Counted from the first letter of the stretch, positions 20,378-29,803 are shown. The stretch is DNA of 34,984 bases from Candidatus Omnitrophota bacterium (GCA_020058285.1 JAGVEL010000040.1:1-34984); one strand, 5' to 3'. A program made the numbers and translations. Notes: generated by a model from the sequence alone, not told the origin.

Positions 20378-21144
20378 TGCAATTAATCGATACGCATTGC
20401 CATTTGGATTTTCCGGATTTTGATGCTGACAGAGATAAGGTAATTGAGCGGGCAAAGGAATCCGGCATTGAATTTATAATAAATGTCGGCTCAAGCCTTG
20501 CAGCATCAAGAAAGGCGTTAGTTTTAAGTAAACAATACAATAATGTCTTTGCAACTGTCGGCATTCATCCTCATGAGGCAGATAAAGTAAAAGAAGAGGA
20601 TTTTTTTGCTATTGAACAACTTGCTAAGGAAGACAAGGTAAAGGCAATCGGAGAAGTCGGCCTTGATTATTTCCGCAACCTTTCAAGCAAATCTAATCAG
20701 AGAGAAGTCTTCAGGCGGTTTATCTTACTTTCCAAAAAAAATAATCTACCCTTGGTTATTCATTGTCGTGAGTCTCAAGACGATGTACTTTCCATATTAA
20801 GCGAGGAAAAACTAAAGACAAAAGTGTTGATGCACTGTTTTTCCGGGGATGCATTGTTTCTAAAGCGCTGCCTGGATTTAGGTTTTTTTATATCATTCAC
20901 TTGCAATGTTACTTATAAGAAAGCTTTTAACTTAAAAGAGGTGCTGAAAAAAACGGCGTTAAACAGGCTAATGCTTGAAACAGACGCGCCGTTCTTAGCT
21001 CCAGAGGGTTTGCGAGGTAAAAGAAATGAGCCAATGCATTTAAAATTGCTTGCCTTAGAGGTGGCTAGAATAAAAGGCGTTGATTTGGAAGAAATCGCCA
21101 GGATGACAACAAATAATGCTAAAGATTTTTTTAGGTTAGCATGA
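20377..21144 (+). CDS. tatD: TatD-family metal-dependent hydrolase
   Basis: LIDTHCHLDFPDF, GIHPHEAD, AIGEVGLDYFR, VIHCRES, LMLETDAPFLAP. Confidence 0.93.
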   Translation: MQLIDTHCHLDFPDFDADRDKVIERAKESGIEFIINVGSSLAASRKALVLSKQYNNVFATVGIHPHEADKVKEEDFFAIEQLAKEDKVKAIGEVGLDYFRNLSSKSNQREVFRRFILLSKKNNLPLVIHCRESQDDVLSILSEEKLKTKVLMHCFSGDALFLKRCLDLGFFISFTCNVTYKKAFNLKEVLKKTALNRLMLETDAPFLAPEGLRGKRNEPMHLKLLALEVARIKGVDLEEIARMTTNNAKDFFRLA

Positions 21145-21169
21145 ATAGTAATGCCAAAGTTAGAAGCTT

Positions 21170-21335
21170 GCATCGGGATATTGTTCGCTGTGCTCTAAAT
21201 CTTTTGCCGTCTGCTGCGGTTTACGTCTCGCTCGTTTGGCGAAATTCCCTTTGGTCAGTTTCGCCACTCGCATGCCGTAATTCCTTGCAGACGTTTGCCA
21301 AAAAATTTCTTATGCACGCTCACAAATCCCTATGC
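21170..21335. repeat. 166-nt long imperfect inverted repeat (candidate structured RNA or palindromic element)
   Basis: Nested pairings: GCATCGGGATATTG (21170-21183)/CAAATCCCTATGC (21323-21335); CGTCTGC (21208-21214)/GCAGACG (21287-21293); TTACG (21221-21225)/CGTAA (21276-21280); TGGCGAAA (21237-21244)/TTTCGCCA (21259-21266). Confidence 0.65.
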
Positions 21336-21344
21336 AATTTTCTA

Positions 21345-21427
21345 CAGCGGGTGGCTTTGAACGGGACTGCCCCGCCGCGCGCAGTTTTTACGAGCACGGT
21401 GGGGCTGTTCAAAGACAGGACCCGCTG
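21345..21427. repeat. 83-nt strong hairpin upstream of the DUF362 gene
   Basis: CAGCGGGT (21345-21352)/ACCCGCTG (21420-21427); CTTTGAAC (21355-21362)/GTTCAAAG (21407-21414); GCCCCGCCGCGC (21369-21380)/GCACGGTGGGGC (21394-21405) with one G-T and one C-A. Confidence 0.8.
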
Positions 21428-21469
21428 CCTTATAAAGTGAATTTACACAAGATTGAGTATACTACCTGT

Positions 21470-22588
21470 ATGAATTCAAAAGTTGCAATCTTAAAATGTA
21501 GCAGTTATGATTCGGCCTTGGTTTTGGAAACAGTTAAAAAGGCAATTGGTTTGTTAGGAGGAATTTCTACCTTTGTTAAGCCAGGTTCTAAGGTATTAGT
21601 TAAACCAAACCTGTTGATGTCTAAGGAGCCCGAATATGCGATTACAACTCATCCTGAGGTTGTGCGCTCAGTAATCAGGCTGCTAAAAGAGATTAATTGC
21701 AAAATTTTCGTCGGAGATAGTCCGAGCGTTTGGGCGGACTACATTGAAAATGTAGACACGGTTTACGAACGCACTGGAATAACTAAGCTCTGCAGCCAGG
21801 AGAGTGTTGAGTTGGTAAAGTTTGATAAACGGCGCTGGAGAAAGAATTTTCCCCTGACTATCTGGCTGGATACCTGTGACTATCTGGTAAATGTCCCCAA
21901 ATTTAAAACCCATGAGTTGACAACCTTGACCGGTGCAATTAAGAATCTATTTGGTTTAGTTTGTGGAACATATAAGCTGGAGTTACATAAGAATAATTTT
22001 AATCCTAATGATTTTTCTAAAATACTCGTAGATATTTATGAAGAAACAAGGCCGGCCTTAACAGTTATTGATAGTATTGTTGCAATGCAAGGCGACGGCC
22101 CGGCAACAAGCGGCAAATTGTGTAACACCGGCTTAATACTTGCAGGTGTAGACGCCTTAGCCTTAGATAGTTTACTAGCCAAAATTATGAATTTGTCTCC
22201 TTTGGATATATTGACAAATAAGGAGGCAGCGAGCCGCAAATTAGGAGTTAGCGATATTAATTCTATAGAAATTTTGGGTGAGAAATTAGCGTCCATAGTC
22301 AACAAATCATTTGAGCTACCTACTACTTCAAAAAAAATTAAATTACCCCAACCAGTTATTAAACTGGCAAAAAAACTTATTAAATATTATCCTTGCGTTG
22401 AACAAGGCAATTGCATAAGATGTTCAATATGTATAAAAACCTGCCCGAAAAAAGTTATTACGATGACAAAAAAAGGCATAAGATTTGATTATTCAAATTG
22501 CATTGCTTGTTTCTGCTGCCAGGAAGCTTGTCCGGCTGCAGCAATTAAGGTGAAGAAAAGCCTGTTGGCTAAAATAATCGGATTGTAG
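21470..22588 (+). CDS. DUF362-domain protein with C-terminal 2x[4Fe-4S] ferredoxin domain
   Basis: VLVKPNLLMSKEPEYAITTHPEVVRSVIRLL, LVNVPKFKTHELTTLTGAIKNLFGLV, CIRCSICIKTCP and CIACFCCQEACP. Start reassigned to ATG 21470 because the upstream ORF extension lies in hairpin DNA. Confidence 0.88.
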   Translation: MNSKVAILKCSSYDSALVLETVKKAIGLLGGISTFVKPGSKVLVKPNLLMSKEPEYAITTHPEVVRSVIRLLKEINCKIFVGDSPSVWADYIENVDTVYERTGITKLCSQESVELVKFDKRRWRKNFPLTIWLDTCDYLVNVPKFKTHELTTLTGAIKNLFGLVCGTYKLELHKNNFNPNDFSKILVDIYEETRPALTVIDSIVAMQGDGPATSGKLCNTGLILAGVDALALDSLLAKIMNLSPLDILTNKEAASRKLGVSDINSIEILGEKLASIVNKSFELPTTSKKIKLPQPVIKLAKKLIKYYPCVEQGNCIRCSICIKTCPKKVITMTKKGIRFDYSNCIACFCCQEACPAAAIKVKKSLLAKIIGL

Positions 22589-22617
22589 CTTAATTTTTTA
22601 TATCAGAAGGGTATTTT

Positions 22618-23658
22618 ATGAAAATTAAAACTATAGACTGGTGTAATAATAAAATCAAGCTTATTGATCAGACAAAATTGCCTGCAAAATTAGAATATAT
22701 TCAGATTAAGGATTTAACAAGCCTCTGGCAGGCGATTAAATCAATGAAAGTGCGCGGTGCTCCGGCATTAGGCGCTGCAGCGGCCTTAGGTGTTTATTTA
22801 GGAGTCAGAGATTCTAAAGCAAAGAGTTTTGTCGGTTTTTTGAAGGAGTTAGATAGGGTTTCCAGGTACCTTGGATCTTCCCGGCCTACTGCACGAAATC
22901 TTTTCTGGGGTTTAGAAAGAATGTGCAACGTCGCATTAAAAAATAAAAATAAGCCAGTTTCAGTTATAAAAAATATGATATTAAAAGAAGCGAAAAGGAT
23001 AATTGAGGAAGATAGGTCGAGTTGCCGTAAAATCGGCCAATTCGGAGCAAAATTAATCAAAAAGAATGACAAAATTTTGACAATATGCAATGCCGGAGCT
23101 CTGGCAACTATTGACTACGGTACGGCTTTAGGCGTTATTTATCGCGCTAAACAACAAAAGAAAAATATAAAGGTTTTCTCTTGCGAAACCCGTCCGATGT
23201 TACAAGGTGCACGGCTGACTACCTGGGAATTAAAAAAGCATAATGTAGATGTGACGCTTATCTGCGATAATATGGCTGCAACATTGATGGCCAAGGGTGA
23301 GATTGATAAGATAATTGCTGGAGCAGACAGGATTGCCGCCAATGGAGACACTGCAAATAAAGTTGGGACTTATAATTTAGCTGTGCTGGCCAAATTTCAT
23401 AAGATTCCTTTTTATATTGCTGCACCACTTTCAACTTTTGATTTTAAGATTAAAAGTGGAAAAAATATCCCTATTGAACAACGGCCGGCCGAAGAAGTCA
23501 AAAGCCTATTTTTTAAAAAACCGATTGCTGGGATGAATATTAAAGTATTTAATCCGGCATTTGACGTGACTCCGAATAATTTAATTTCTGCAATTATTAC
23601 CGATAGAGGGATTATTAAGAAACCCTATAACAAAAATATTAAAAGGATAGCTAAATAA
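22618..23658 (+). CDS. mtnA: S-methyl-5-thioribose-1-phosphate isomerase
   Basis: MKVRGAPALGAAAALGVYLG, TICNAGALATIDYGTALGVI, TRPMLQGARLTTWEL, GADRIAANGDTANKVGTYNLAVLA. Confidence 0.92.
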   Translation: MKIKTIDWCNNKIKLIDQTKLPAKLEYIQIKDLTSLWQAIKSMKVRGAPALGAAAALGVYLGVRDSKAKSFVGFLKELDRVSRYLGSSRPTARNLFWGLERMCNVALKNKNKPVSVIKNMILKEAKRIIEEDRSSCRKIGQFGAKLIKKNDKILTICNAGALATIDYGTALGVIYRAKQQKKNIKVFSCETRPMLQGARLTTWELKKHNVDVTLICDNMAATLMAKGEIDKIIAGADRIAANGDTANKVGTYNLAVLAKFHKIPFYIAAPLSTFDFKIKSGKNIPIEQRPAEEVKSLFFKKPIAGMNIKVFNPAFDVTPNNLISAIITDRGIIKKPYNKNIKRIAK

Positions 23659-24554
23659 TGCGTTTAACTAAGATTGGCGAATTTGGGCTTATTGAACGTT
23701 TCAAAAAAAGAATAAACCTTGATTCATCAGTAATCAAAGGCTCGGGTGACGACTGTGCGGTTATTAAATTCAATAAAAATAAATATATGCTTTTTACCTG
23801 CGATATGATAGTTGAAGGTGTGGATTTCACAACTAGGACAAATCCCTACCTGGTGGGCAGAAAAGCTTTGGCAGTATCAATTAGCGATATAGCTGCTTGC
23901 GGAGGAGTTCCGGCTTATTGCTTAGTTTCATTAGGCCTCAAGCCAAATTCAAGCCTAGAGTTAGCCGACAAAATTTTTAAGGGTTTGAGGGATTTGGCTC
24001 GAGAATTTAAGATAAATATCGTTGGAGGAGACATTAGCCGGGCAGATAAATTAACTATTGATGTGAGCCTTATTGGGTTTGTTGAAAAGAAATATCTAGT
24101 TTTGAGAAGCCAGGCAAAAGTTGGAGACAAAATATTCGTCACTGGCTCCTTAGGCGGCTCGCTCAAAAATAAGCATCTCAAATTTATACCCCGGGTTAGA
24201 GAAGCACGATTCCTAGTTAAAAATTTTAAGATAAACTCAATGATTGACATATCTGACGGCCTGGTTCAGGATATGGGGCACATTTTAAAACAGAGTAATG
24301 TTGGAGCAGTGGTTTACGAGGGTCTAATTCCTAAATCCAAACAGGCAAAGAGCATAGAGGATTCGTTATACTCCGGAGAAGATTTTGAGCTGCTATTTAG
24401 TCTAAGCCACAAAGAAGCGAAAAGACTGTTAGCTAAAAACCTTAAAGTTTTTAGGCCAATAGGTGAGATTGTAGATAAAAAACAGGGTTTAAGATTAATA
24501 GATAAACATAGTAGAGAAAAACAAGTTAAGGCCCGAGGGTTTAGGCACTTTTAA
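23658..24554 (+). CDS. thiL: Thiamine-monophosphate kinase
   Basis: IGEFGLIERF, GSGDDCAVI, DMIVEGVDF, RKALAVSISDIAACGGVPAYCLVSL, GGDISRADKLTIDVSLIG, MIDISDGLVQDMGHI, YSGEDFELLF. Confidence 0.93.
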   Translation: MRLTKIGEFGLIERFKKRINLDSSVIKGSGDDCAVIKFNKNKYMLFTCDMIVEGVDFTTRTNPYLVGRKALAVSISDIAACGGVPAYCLVSLGLKPNSSLELADKIFKGLRDLAREFKINIVGGDISRADKLTIDVSLIGFVEKKYLVLRSQAKVGDKIFVTGSLGGSLKNKHLKFIPRVREARFLVKNFKINSMIDISDGLVQDMGHILKQSNVGAVVYEGLIPKSKQAKSIEDSLYSGEDFELLFSLSHKEAKRLLAKNLKVFRPIGEIVDKKQGLRLIDKHSREKQVKARGFRHF

Positions 24555-24555
24555 A

Positions 24556-25035
24556 TTGAAAAGAGCTTTTAAAATAACTTCAAATTCGGTTAATCATACT
24601 TTAAATATTGGCAAGGTAATTGCCAAGTATTTAAAGAAAGGCGATATTATTTGTCTTTTTGGCCAGTTAGGCAGCGGTAAGACGCAGCTTGTGAAAAGCA
24701 TTGCTGCTGGCCTAGATGCAAAAAGCCAAGAGGTAAATAGCCCATCTTTTGTTCTGTTAAAGCAATATAAAGCGAAGATATTTTTAAATCACTTTGATTT
24801 GTATCGCCTTAAAAAAATAAAAGAAATTTTTGATTTAGGATTTGATGAATACATTTATTCTGATAATATAAGTATTATAGAGTGGGCCGAGCGTCTAAAA
24901 ACATATAAACCTCTCGAATTTTTAGGGATAAAGTTAACAATCATTGACAGAAACAGCCGACAATTTTTGTTTTCCGCCAAAGGCGCGCATTATCAGGAGT
25001 TGACTAAAAATTTAAGCTCTGCGTTTAAGCTATGA
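24556..25035 (+). CDS. tsaE: tRNA t6A37 biosynthesis ATPase TsaE (TTG start)
   Basis: LFGQLGSGKTQLVKSIAAGL, VNSPSFVLLKQY, FNHFDLYRL-type motif LNHFDLYRLKK, IIEWAERL. Confidence 0.92.
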   Translation: MKRAFKITSNSVNHTLNIGKVIAKYLKKGDIICLFGQLGSGKTQLVKSIAAGLDAKSQEVNSPSFVLLKQYKAKIFLNHFDLYRLKKIKEIFDLGFDEYIYSDNISIIEWAERLKTYKPLEFLGIKLTIIDRNSRQFLFSAKGAHYQELTKNLSSAFKL

Positions 25036-25742
25036 TTATCTTAGCCATTGAATCATCTTCCAGGATTCTTTCTGTAGCGATAAGCAAAGATAATAAAATT
25101 TGCGCTGAATTCATTAGCAGCGAGAAATTTAAATCCGAACAGATTATTCATTTAATTAGAAAGGTCTTAGGCCAGGCAAAGTTAGAACTTAACGATTTAG
25201 ATTATATTGCTGTTGGTTTAGGCCCAGGTTCTTTTACCGGATTGCGTATTGGCCTAGCTTGCGCTAAAGGTTTAAGCCTGGGCTCGGGATTAAAGATAAT
25301 TGGCATTGGCAGCCTGGATGTGATTGCGGCAAATGTTGAAGATGATTTGAGCGTTTCTAATGTCTGTGTGGTTGTTGATGCCGCTAGAAATAATTTATAT
25401 GTTAGCCTATTTGAAAAAACTAAGCTTAAGTCACATTTTGAATTTAGGCGTAAACTCAATTACTCGCTTTTAACTTTTAGGCAGCTGCGCACAAAAATTA
25501 AAGTTCCGACGCTGTTTACCGGTGATGGCTTAGTAAAATTTAAAGAGTTGATTCAGAAAGGCGTTCCCAAAAAAAGTTTCTTTGCTGACGAAGCTCTTTG
25601 GTATCCTAAGGCTAGCGTATTAGCCAGACTTGCCGAGCGGTTAATATCTAGTAAAAAAGTAAAGTTAGTGAATAGAAAAAACATCTTACCAATTTATATT
25701 TATCCAAAGGAGTGTCAAATCCGAGATGGAAAAACTTATTAG
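25032..25742 (+). CDS. tsaB: tRNA t6A37 biosynthesis protein TsaB
   Basis: IILAIESSSRILSVAISKD, YIAVGLGPGSFTGLRIGLACAKGLSLG; adjacent to tsaE. Confidence 0.92.
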   Translation: MIILAIESSSRILSVAISKDNKICAEFISSEKFKSEQIIHLIRKVLGQAKLELNDLDYIAVGLGPGSFTGLRIGLACAKGLSLGSGLKIIGIGSLDVIAANVEDDLSVSNVCVVVDAARNNLYVSLFEKTKLKSHFEFRRKLNYSLLTFRQLRTKIKVPTLFTGDGLVKFKELIQKGVPKKSFFADEALWYPKASVLARLAERLISSKKVKLVNRKNILPIYIYPKECQIRDGKTY

Positions 25743-26853
25743 CCAAAAAAATTATAGCTGGGTTGAAATTTCCTTATCAGCAATCGCTCATAATTATAGA
25801 GTTACAAGAAGCCTGATAAGTAAAAAGACAAAGGTTATGGCAGTGGTAAAAGCAGATGCTTACGGCCATGGCTTAATTCCTGTTTCAAAAGTTTTAGCCA
25901 GGCAAGGGATAGATTATTTAGCTGTAGCCTCAGTTAATGAAGCAGAGAGCTTAAGAGCATCAGGCATAGCTCAACCAATACTTTTATTAAATGTCTGCTT
26001 AAAGAATCAACTGGATTCTTTGTTTAGGTATAATATTACAGCTAGCGTTTCGGCAATAGAGCAGGCAAGAATTTTAAACGCCAAGGCAAAATCTTTAAGA
26101 AAAACCTTAAAAATTCATCTGGAGATTGATACGGGAATGGGTAGATTTGGTTTTTGGTATAAGGATGCGCCAAAACAGGTTAAAGAAATTTTTAATCTCC
26201 CTAATCTTGATTGCGAAGGCATATATTCGCATTTTCCTTGCGCAGATACTGATATTAATTTCAGCCGCAGCCAGATTAATAATTTTAAAAACCTTTTAGC
26301 TATTCTAAAAACGCAAGGGATAAGTTTTAAGTTAGTTCATATGGCGAATAGTGCCGGGGTTATTAATTGTTCGGATAGTGAATTCAATTTAGTCCGGCCT
26401 GGATTAATGCTCTATGGTCTAACCTGGGATAAGAGGATAACTTTGAAGCTGGCCTTAAAACCGGCAATGAGTTTTATGACGCGCATTGTATTTTTAAAAG
26501 ATGTGGGTGTTGGTCGGCCAATAAGTTACGGCAGGACTTATGTTGCAAGTAAGCCTAAACGTATCGCCACTTTAGCTGTGGGTTATGCCGATGGTTATAA
26601 CCGGATGTTTTCAAATAAGGCCAGTGTTTTAATCAAAGGCAAAAGTGCCAAAATAACCGGCAGGGTATGCATGGATCACTGTATGGCTGATGTAACAAAT
26701 ATAAATAATTTGCGCATAGGAGATGAAGTGGTTTTATTCGGTAAACTTGGAAAAGAACAAATCTTCGTTGAAGATTTGTCTTTGATTTCTAGAACAATTC
26801 CCTATGAGATTGTTTGCCTTGCTGGAAGTAGGTATAACCGGATATGGTTATAG
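25726..26853 (+). CDS. alr: Alanine racemase
   Basis: WVEISLSAIAHNYR, VMAVVKADAYGHGL, HLEIDTGMGRFGF, VRPGLMLYG, VGRVCMDHCMADVT-type motif GRVCMDHCMADVT. Confidence 0.95.
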   Translation: MEKLISQKNYSWVEISLSAIAHNYRVTRSLISKKTKVMAVVKADAYGHGLIPVSKVLARQGIDYLAVASVNEAESLRASGIAQPILLLNVCLKNQLDSLFRYNITASVSAIEQARILNAKAKSLRKTLKIHLEIDTGMGRFGFWYKDAPKQVKEIFNLPNLDCEGIYSHFPCADTDINFSRSQINNFKNLLAILKTQGISFKLVHMANSAGVINCSDSEFNLVRPGLMLYGLTWDKRITLKLALKPAMSFMTRIVFLKDVGVGRPISYGRTYVASKPKRIATLAVGYADGYNRMFSNKASVLIKGKSAKITGRVCMDHCMADVTNINNLRIGDEVVLFGKLGKEQIFVEDLSLISRTIPYEIVCLAGSRYNRIWL

Positions 26854-26860
26854 ATAATAA

Positions 26861-27955
26861 TCAGGGTAGTCTCTTAATCAGAAAAATTCCCAGAATAAAG
26901 AAGGTAATATTAGCCAGCCACGCCGATAAGATAACCGGCAGAATATTTTCCTTACCAAAAGCAATGCTTACCGAATTTAACACATAATAGAAAAATCCTA
27001 AGCCTATCGAAACCCCAAGGCTCGCGATGACCTGTCCTTTTTTTCTCACAGAAAGTGAGAAAGGAATACTGACAAACATAAGAACAATTACGCTTAATGG
27101 GTAAGCTAGGCGTTTTTGGATTTCGACATCAAAACTCCTTAATACCGCTGTAGCATTAGAGCGTTCCAACCTTTTGCGGTAGTCTTTTAATTGCTGGATA
27201 TTCATATAATTAATCTGAATCTGCTGTCTTTCTATGTCCTCAGGCGTATCCTTAAAATTCATTATCTTAGCCTGGGCATATTCTGGTTCGCCTTCCAGCT
27301 GGTTTTCTAGTCCATATTTGTAAGTGATGCAATCGTAGAAAATCCAGCGGCCCTCTTTATATTGGCCGGAATTGGCTACAATTTTAGCTAAGATATTTTG
27401 TTTTTCATCTTGTTCAAAAACTATAACGTTGTTTACACTGTGATCTTTGGGATTAAATAAACCGATAAAGAATAATTTATTATCCAGGCCATAAATTGCT
27501 GCGTTTTTAATCGGTTGCTGCGCAAGGTATTTATCCTGTATATTCATCTGTTTTAATTTTATCTCCAGAATCTTTTTTTGGCTGATCGGGACTATTCTTT
27601 CGTTTATAAAGAATACCAGACAACTGATTACTGCCCCAAGTATCAAGACTATTTTTGTTACCTGCAATATGCTTAAGCCCGCAGCGCGCATCGCAGTGAT
27701 TTCATTGGTTTTGCTTAGGCGGGATAAGGTATATACCGTAGACAAAAGCGCGGCAACAGGGGCGAGTTCTGTAAGTATCTTGGGAATAAAAGACAGGTAA
27801 TAGGAACTTAGGGTTGAAATAAGCAGATTGTTTTTTATTATTTCGTCAAGGTGGCTAAATAGGTCAATGATAATATATAAAGAAAGGAAGATGAATACCG
27901 CAGCGACAAAGCTTACGATAAAAAATATTCCTAAGTATCTCTCTAAGATACGCAT
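26861..27955 (-). CDS. lptG: LPS export ABC transporter permease, LptG (YjgP/YjgQ family)
   Basis: MRILERYLGIFFIVSFVAAVFIFLSLYIIIDLFSHLDE, TYTLSRLSKTNEITAMRAAGLS region. Start reassigned to ATG 27955. Confidence 0.85.
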   Translation of the reverse strand: MRILERYLGIFFIVSFVAAVFIFLSLYIIIDLFSHLDEIIKNNLLISTLSSYYLSFIPKILTELAPVAALLSTVYTLSRLSKTNEITAMRAAGLSILQVTKIVLILGAVISCLVFFINERIVPISQKKILEIKLKQMNIQDKYLAQQPIKNAAIYGLDNKLFFIGLFNPKDHSVNNVIVFEQDEKQNILAKIVANSGQYKEGRWIFYDCITYKYGLENQLEGEPEYAQAKIMNFKDTPEDIERQQIQINYMNIQQLKDYRKRLERSNATAVLRSFDVEIQKRLAYPLSVIVLMFVSIPFSLSVRKKGQVIASLGVSIGLGFFYYVLNSVSIAFGKENILPVILSAWLANITFFILGIFLIKRLP

Positions 27956-29031
27956 ATACGCAACATTAAAATTAAACCCCAGAGTAGACAGATTAAGTCC
28001 GGGGCCCACAAGATAACCGCGGGTAATGATAATTGTAAGCTTAGCGCTTCTGCTCCCAAGGTAAGAATAAAATAAATCAGGGTAATGAGAAATGCAATAA
28101 TCAGGCCGCTTTTTTTCTTATGATGGCGGCCCAGAGCCAGGGCGATTGGCGAGCCCAAAAGCGCAAAGATAAACGGGCTTGCTGAAAAAGCTATTCTTTT
28201 GTGCATTTCAGTGACTAAGGGTTGAGTTTCAATTCCGGATTTTGAGAATTCTTTGATTTTAGCTTGAATCTCGCTGATCGTCAGGTCTTTAGGCTTTATA
28301 TCTATTTCCCTATTTTGATTAGCCAGATTTAACGTCATAAAGAATGTTTTAAATTGCAGTTTATAATAGTTTGTCGGGTCTTTTGGATCTATCTCATCGC
28401 TTGTGCCGTTCATAAGTTTAAGTTTAATCTTTTTCTCTGCAGGCAACGAAATAAATTCGCCTTTTTTAGCTACAATTGTGCGCGTCGGCTTATTTTCCTG
28501 AGGTTCATATATGCGCACATTGGTTAATTTATTTCCATTAATTTCGTAGATAAAAATAATATAGCGTTCAAAAGAGGTAATGAACGTGCCTGCCTCTAAG
28601 GCTGCAGCCGGATTTTTTAAGCCTACCTCACTGAGTGTTTTTTTAGAAGCAAAATGCGCCCGGGGAATTATCCGATCGCTCAATAGGAATAAAAAAAGGC
28701 TTAATAGTATGCCCAGAGCCAAGAATGGCTTGATTAATTGCCAGAGATTTATCCCGCTTGTTCTTATTGCCAAAAGTTCGTTGTCAGCAGAAAGCCGGCT
28801 AAAGGTAAAGAGTATGGCTATTAGATAGGCAACCGGCAGAGTATAGCTTAAAAGCAAGGGGATGTAAAATGCAAACAATTGAAACACAAGGAGTACGTTC
28901 ACACCCTTATTAATAATCATATCCACAAGTTTTACCATGTTCCCCATTAACATTACAAAGGTAAGGATAGCCAGGCACAACAGAAACGGAGAAAGGAATT
29001 CTTTTAATATATAGTTTCTAATTATTTTCAT
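27943..29031 (-). CDS. lptF: LPS export ABC transporter permease, LptF (YjgP/YjgQ family)
   Basis: MKIIRNYILKEFLSPFLLCLAILTFVMLMGNMVKLVDMIINKGV, FTFSRLSADNELLAIRTSGINLWQL; C-terminal GSPIALALGRHHKKKSGLIIAF. Confidence 0.85.
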   Translation of the reverse strand: MKIIRNYILKEFLSPFLLCLAILTFVMLMGNMVKLVDMIINKGVNVLLVFQLFAFYIPLLLSYTLPVAYLIAILFTFSRLSADNELLAIRTSGINLWQLIKPFLALGILLSLFLFLLSDRIIPRAHFASKKTLSEVGLKNPAAALEAGTFITSFERYIIFIYEINGNKLTNVRIYEPQENKPTRTIVAKKGEFISLPAEKKIKLKLMNGTSDEIDPKDPTNYYKLQFKTFFMTLNLANQNREIDIKPKDLTISEIQAKIKEFSKSGIETQPLVTEMHKRIAFSASPFIFALLGSPIALALGRHHKKKSGLIIAFLITLIYFILTLGAEALSLQLSLPAVILWAPDLICLLWGLILMLRICVS

Positions 29032-29764
29032 AAGAGTTTTCTTGGTAAACTCGGGCTAGGGTCAAAACATCTACACGGCCAGCGCCGTTTCGTTTTAAGA
29101 CCGAAGCTATCTCAGAAACAGTTGAGCCAGTAGTAAATACATCGTCTATAATCAAGATATTCTTATTAAAAGCTTGCTCGGGATTTTTTATTTTAAATAC
29201 GTCCTTAACGTTATTAATGCGCTCTGTTAAACTTAAGCCGGTCTGGGGTAAATTATTGCGGCTGCGCACGAGGTTGTTAAAGACCGGTATTGTAAATTGT
29301 ACCCCTAAATCTTGCGCTAAAATATGAGCGTGGTTAAATTCTTTTTCTCTCAATCTTGCGGGGTGCATTGGTACAGCTAAAACAAAATCATAGTCAGCTA
29401 TTGGGACGCAATATTCTTTGATAAATTGGCTAAAAAGCGTTAAAAAAAGCCTTCTTAATCTTAATTTTGAGTTGTATTTGAAGATGTGAATGAGATTTTT
29501 TACAGGTTCCTTATAGATGCATGCGCTCCAGGCGCGGTCAAAATTAAAAAATTTGCCCTTGCAGGCTAGGCAATCATCAGGCTCATAATTAGATTTACCT
29601 AAGCCGCACTTTTTACAGAAAGGCGGCAGATTTGACTCTATTTTTTCATAGCAAGATTTGCATAACAGCTGATTATTGTCTCCATCTGTAAATAATCCAG
29701 CACAACCTAGGCAGCGTAAGGGGTAAACTATATTAATAATGGCATTGATTAAACCCTGAGACAT
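29018..29764 (-). CDS. comF: ComF-family phosphoribosyltransferase
   Basis: N-terminal zinc motifs (CLGCAGLF, CKSCYEK, CKKCGLG, CLACKGK) and PRPP motif ILIIDDVFTTGSTVSE. Confidence 0.92.
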   Translation of the reverse strand: MSQGLINAIINIVYPLRCLGCAGLFTDGDNNQLLCKSCYEKIESNLPPFCKKCGLGKSNYEPDDCLACKGKFFNFDRAWSACIYKEPVKNLIHIFKYNSKLRLRRLFLTLFSQFIKEYCVPIADYDFVLAVPMHPARLREKEFNHAHILAQDLGVQFTIPVFNNLVRSRNNLPQTGLSLTERINNVKDVFKIKNPEQAFNKNILIIDDVFTTGSTVSEIASVLKRNGAGRVDVLTLARVYQENSYENN

Positions 29765-29774
29765 ATGTCCAATT

Positions 29775-29803
29775 ATATTAGCATTGAGTCATATCTTTGT
29801 CAA
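29775..29803 (-). promoter_or_regulatory. Predicted sigma70-type promoter for comF-lptF-lptG
   Basis: Reverse complement reads TTGACA (29803-29798), 17-nt spacer, TAATAT (29780-29775). Confidence 0.72.

Noticed and set aside
21170-21427. Retron msr/msd or integron attC interpretation of the paired hairpins
   Set aside because: No reverse transcriptase or integrase is present in the window, and the stems do not carry the GTTRRRY/RYYYAAC attC core; left as unclassified structure.
21141-21440. 99-aa + strand ORF overlapping the tatD to DUF362 intergenic region
   Set aside because: The translation has no recognisable motif and covers the inverted repeats; the pairing explains the sequence better than coding.
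21332-21469. N-terminal extension of the DUF362 ORF from 21332
   Set aside because: It is the translation of the 83-nt hairpin; family-like sequence starts at MNSKVAILK (ATG 21470).
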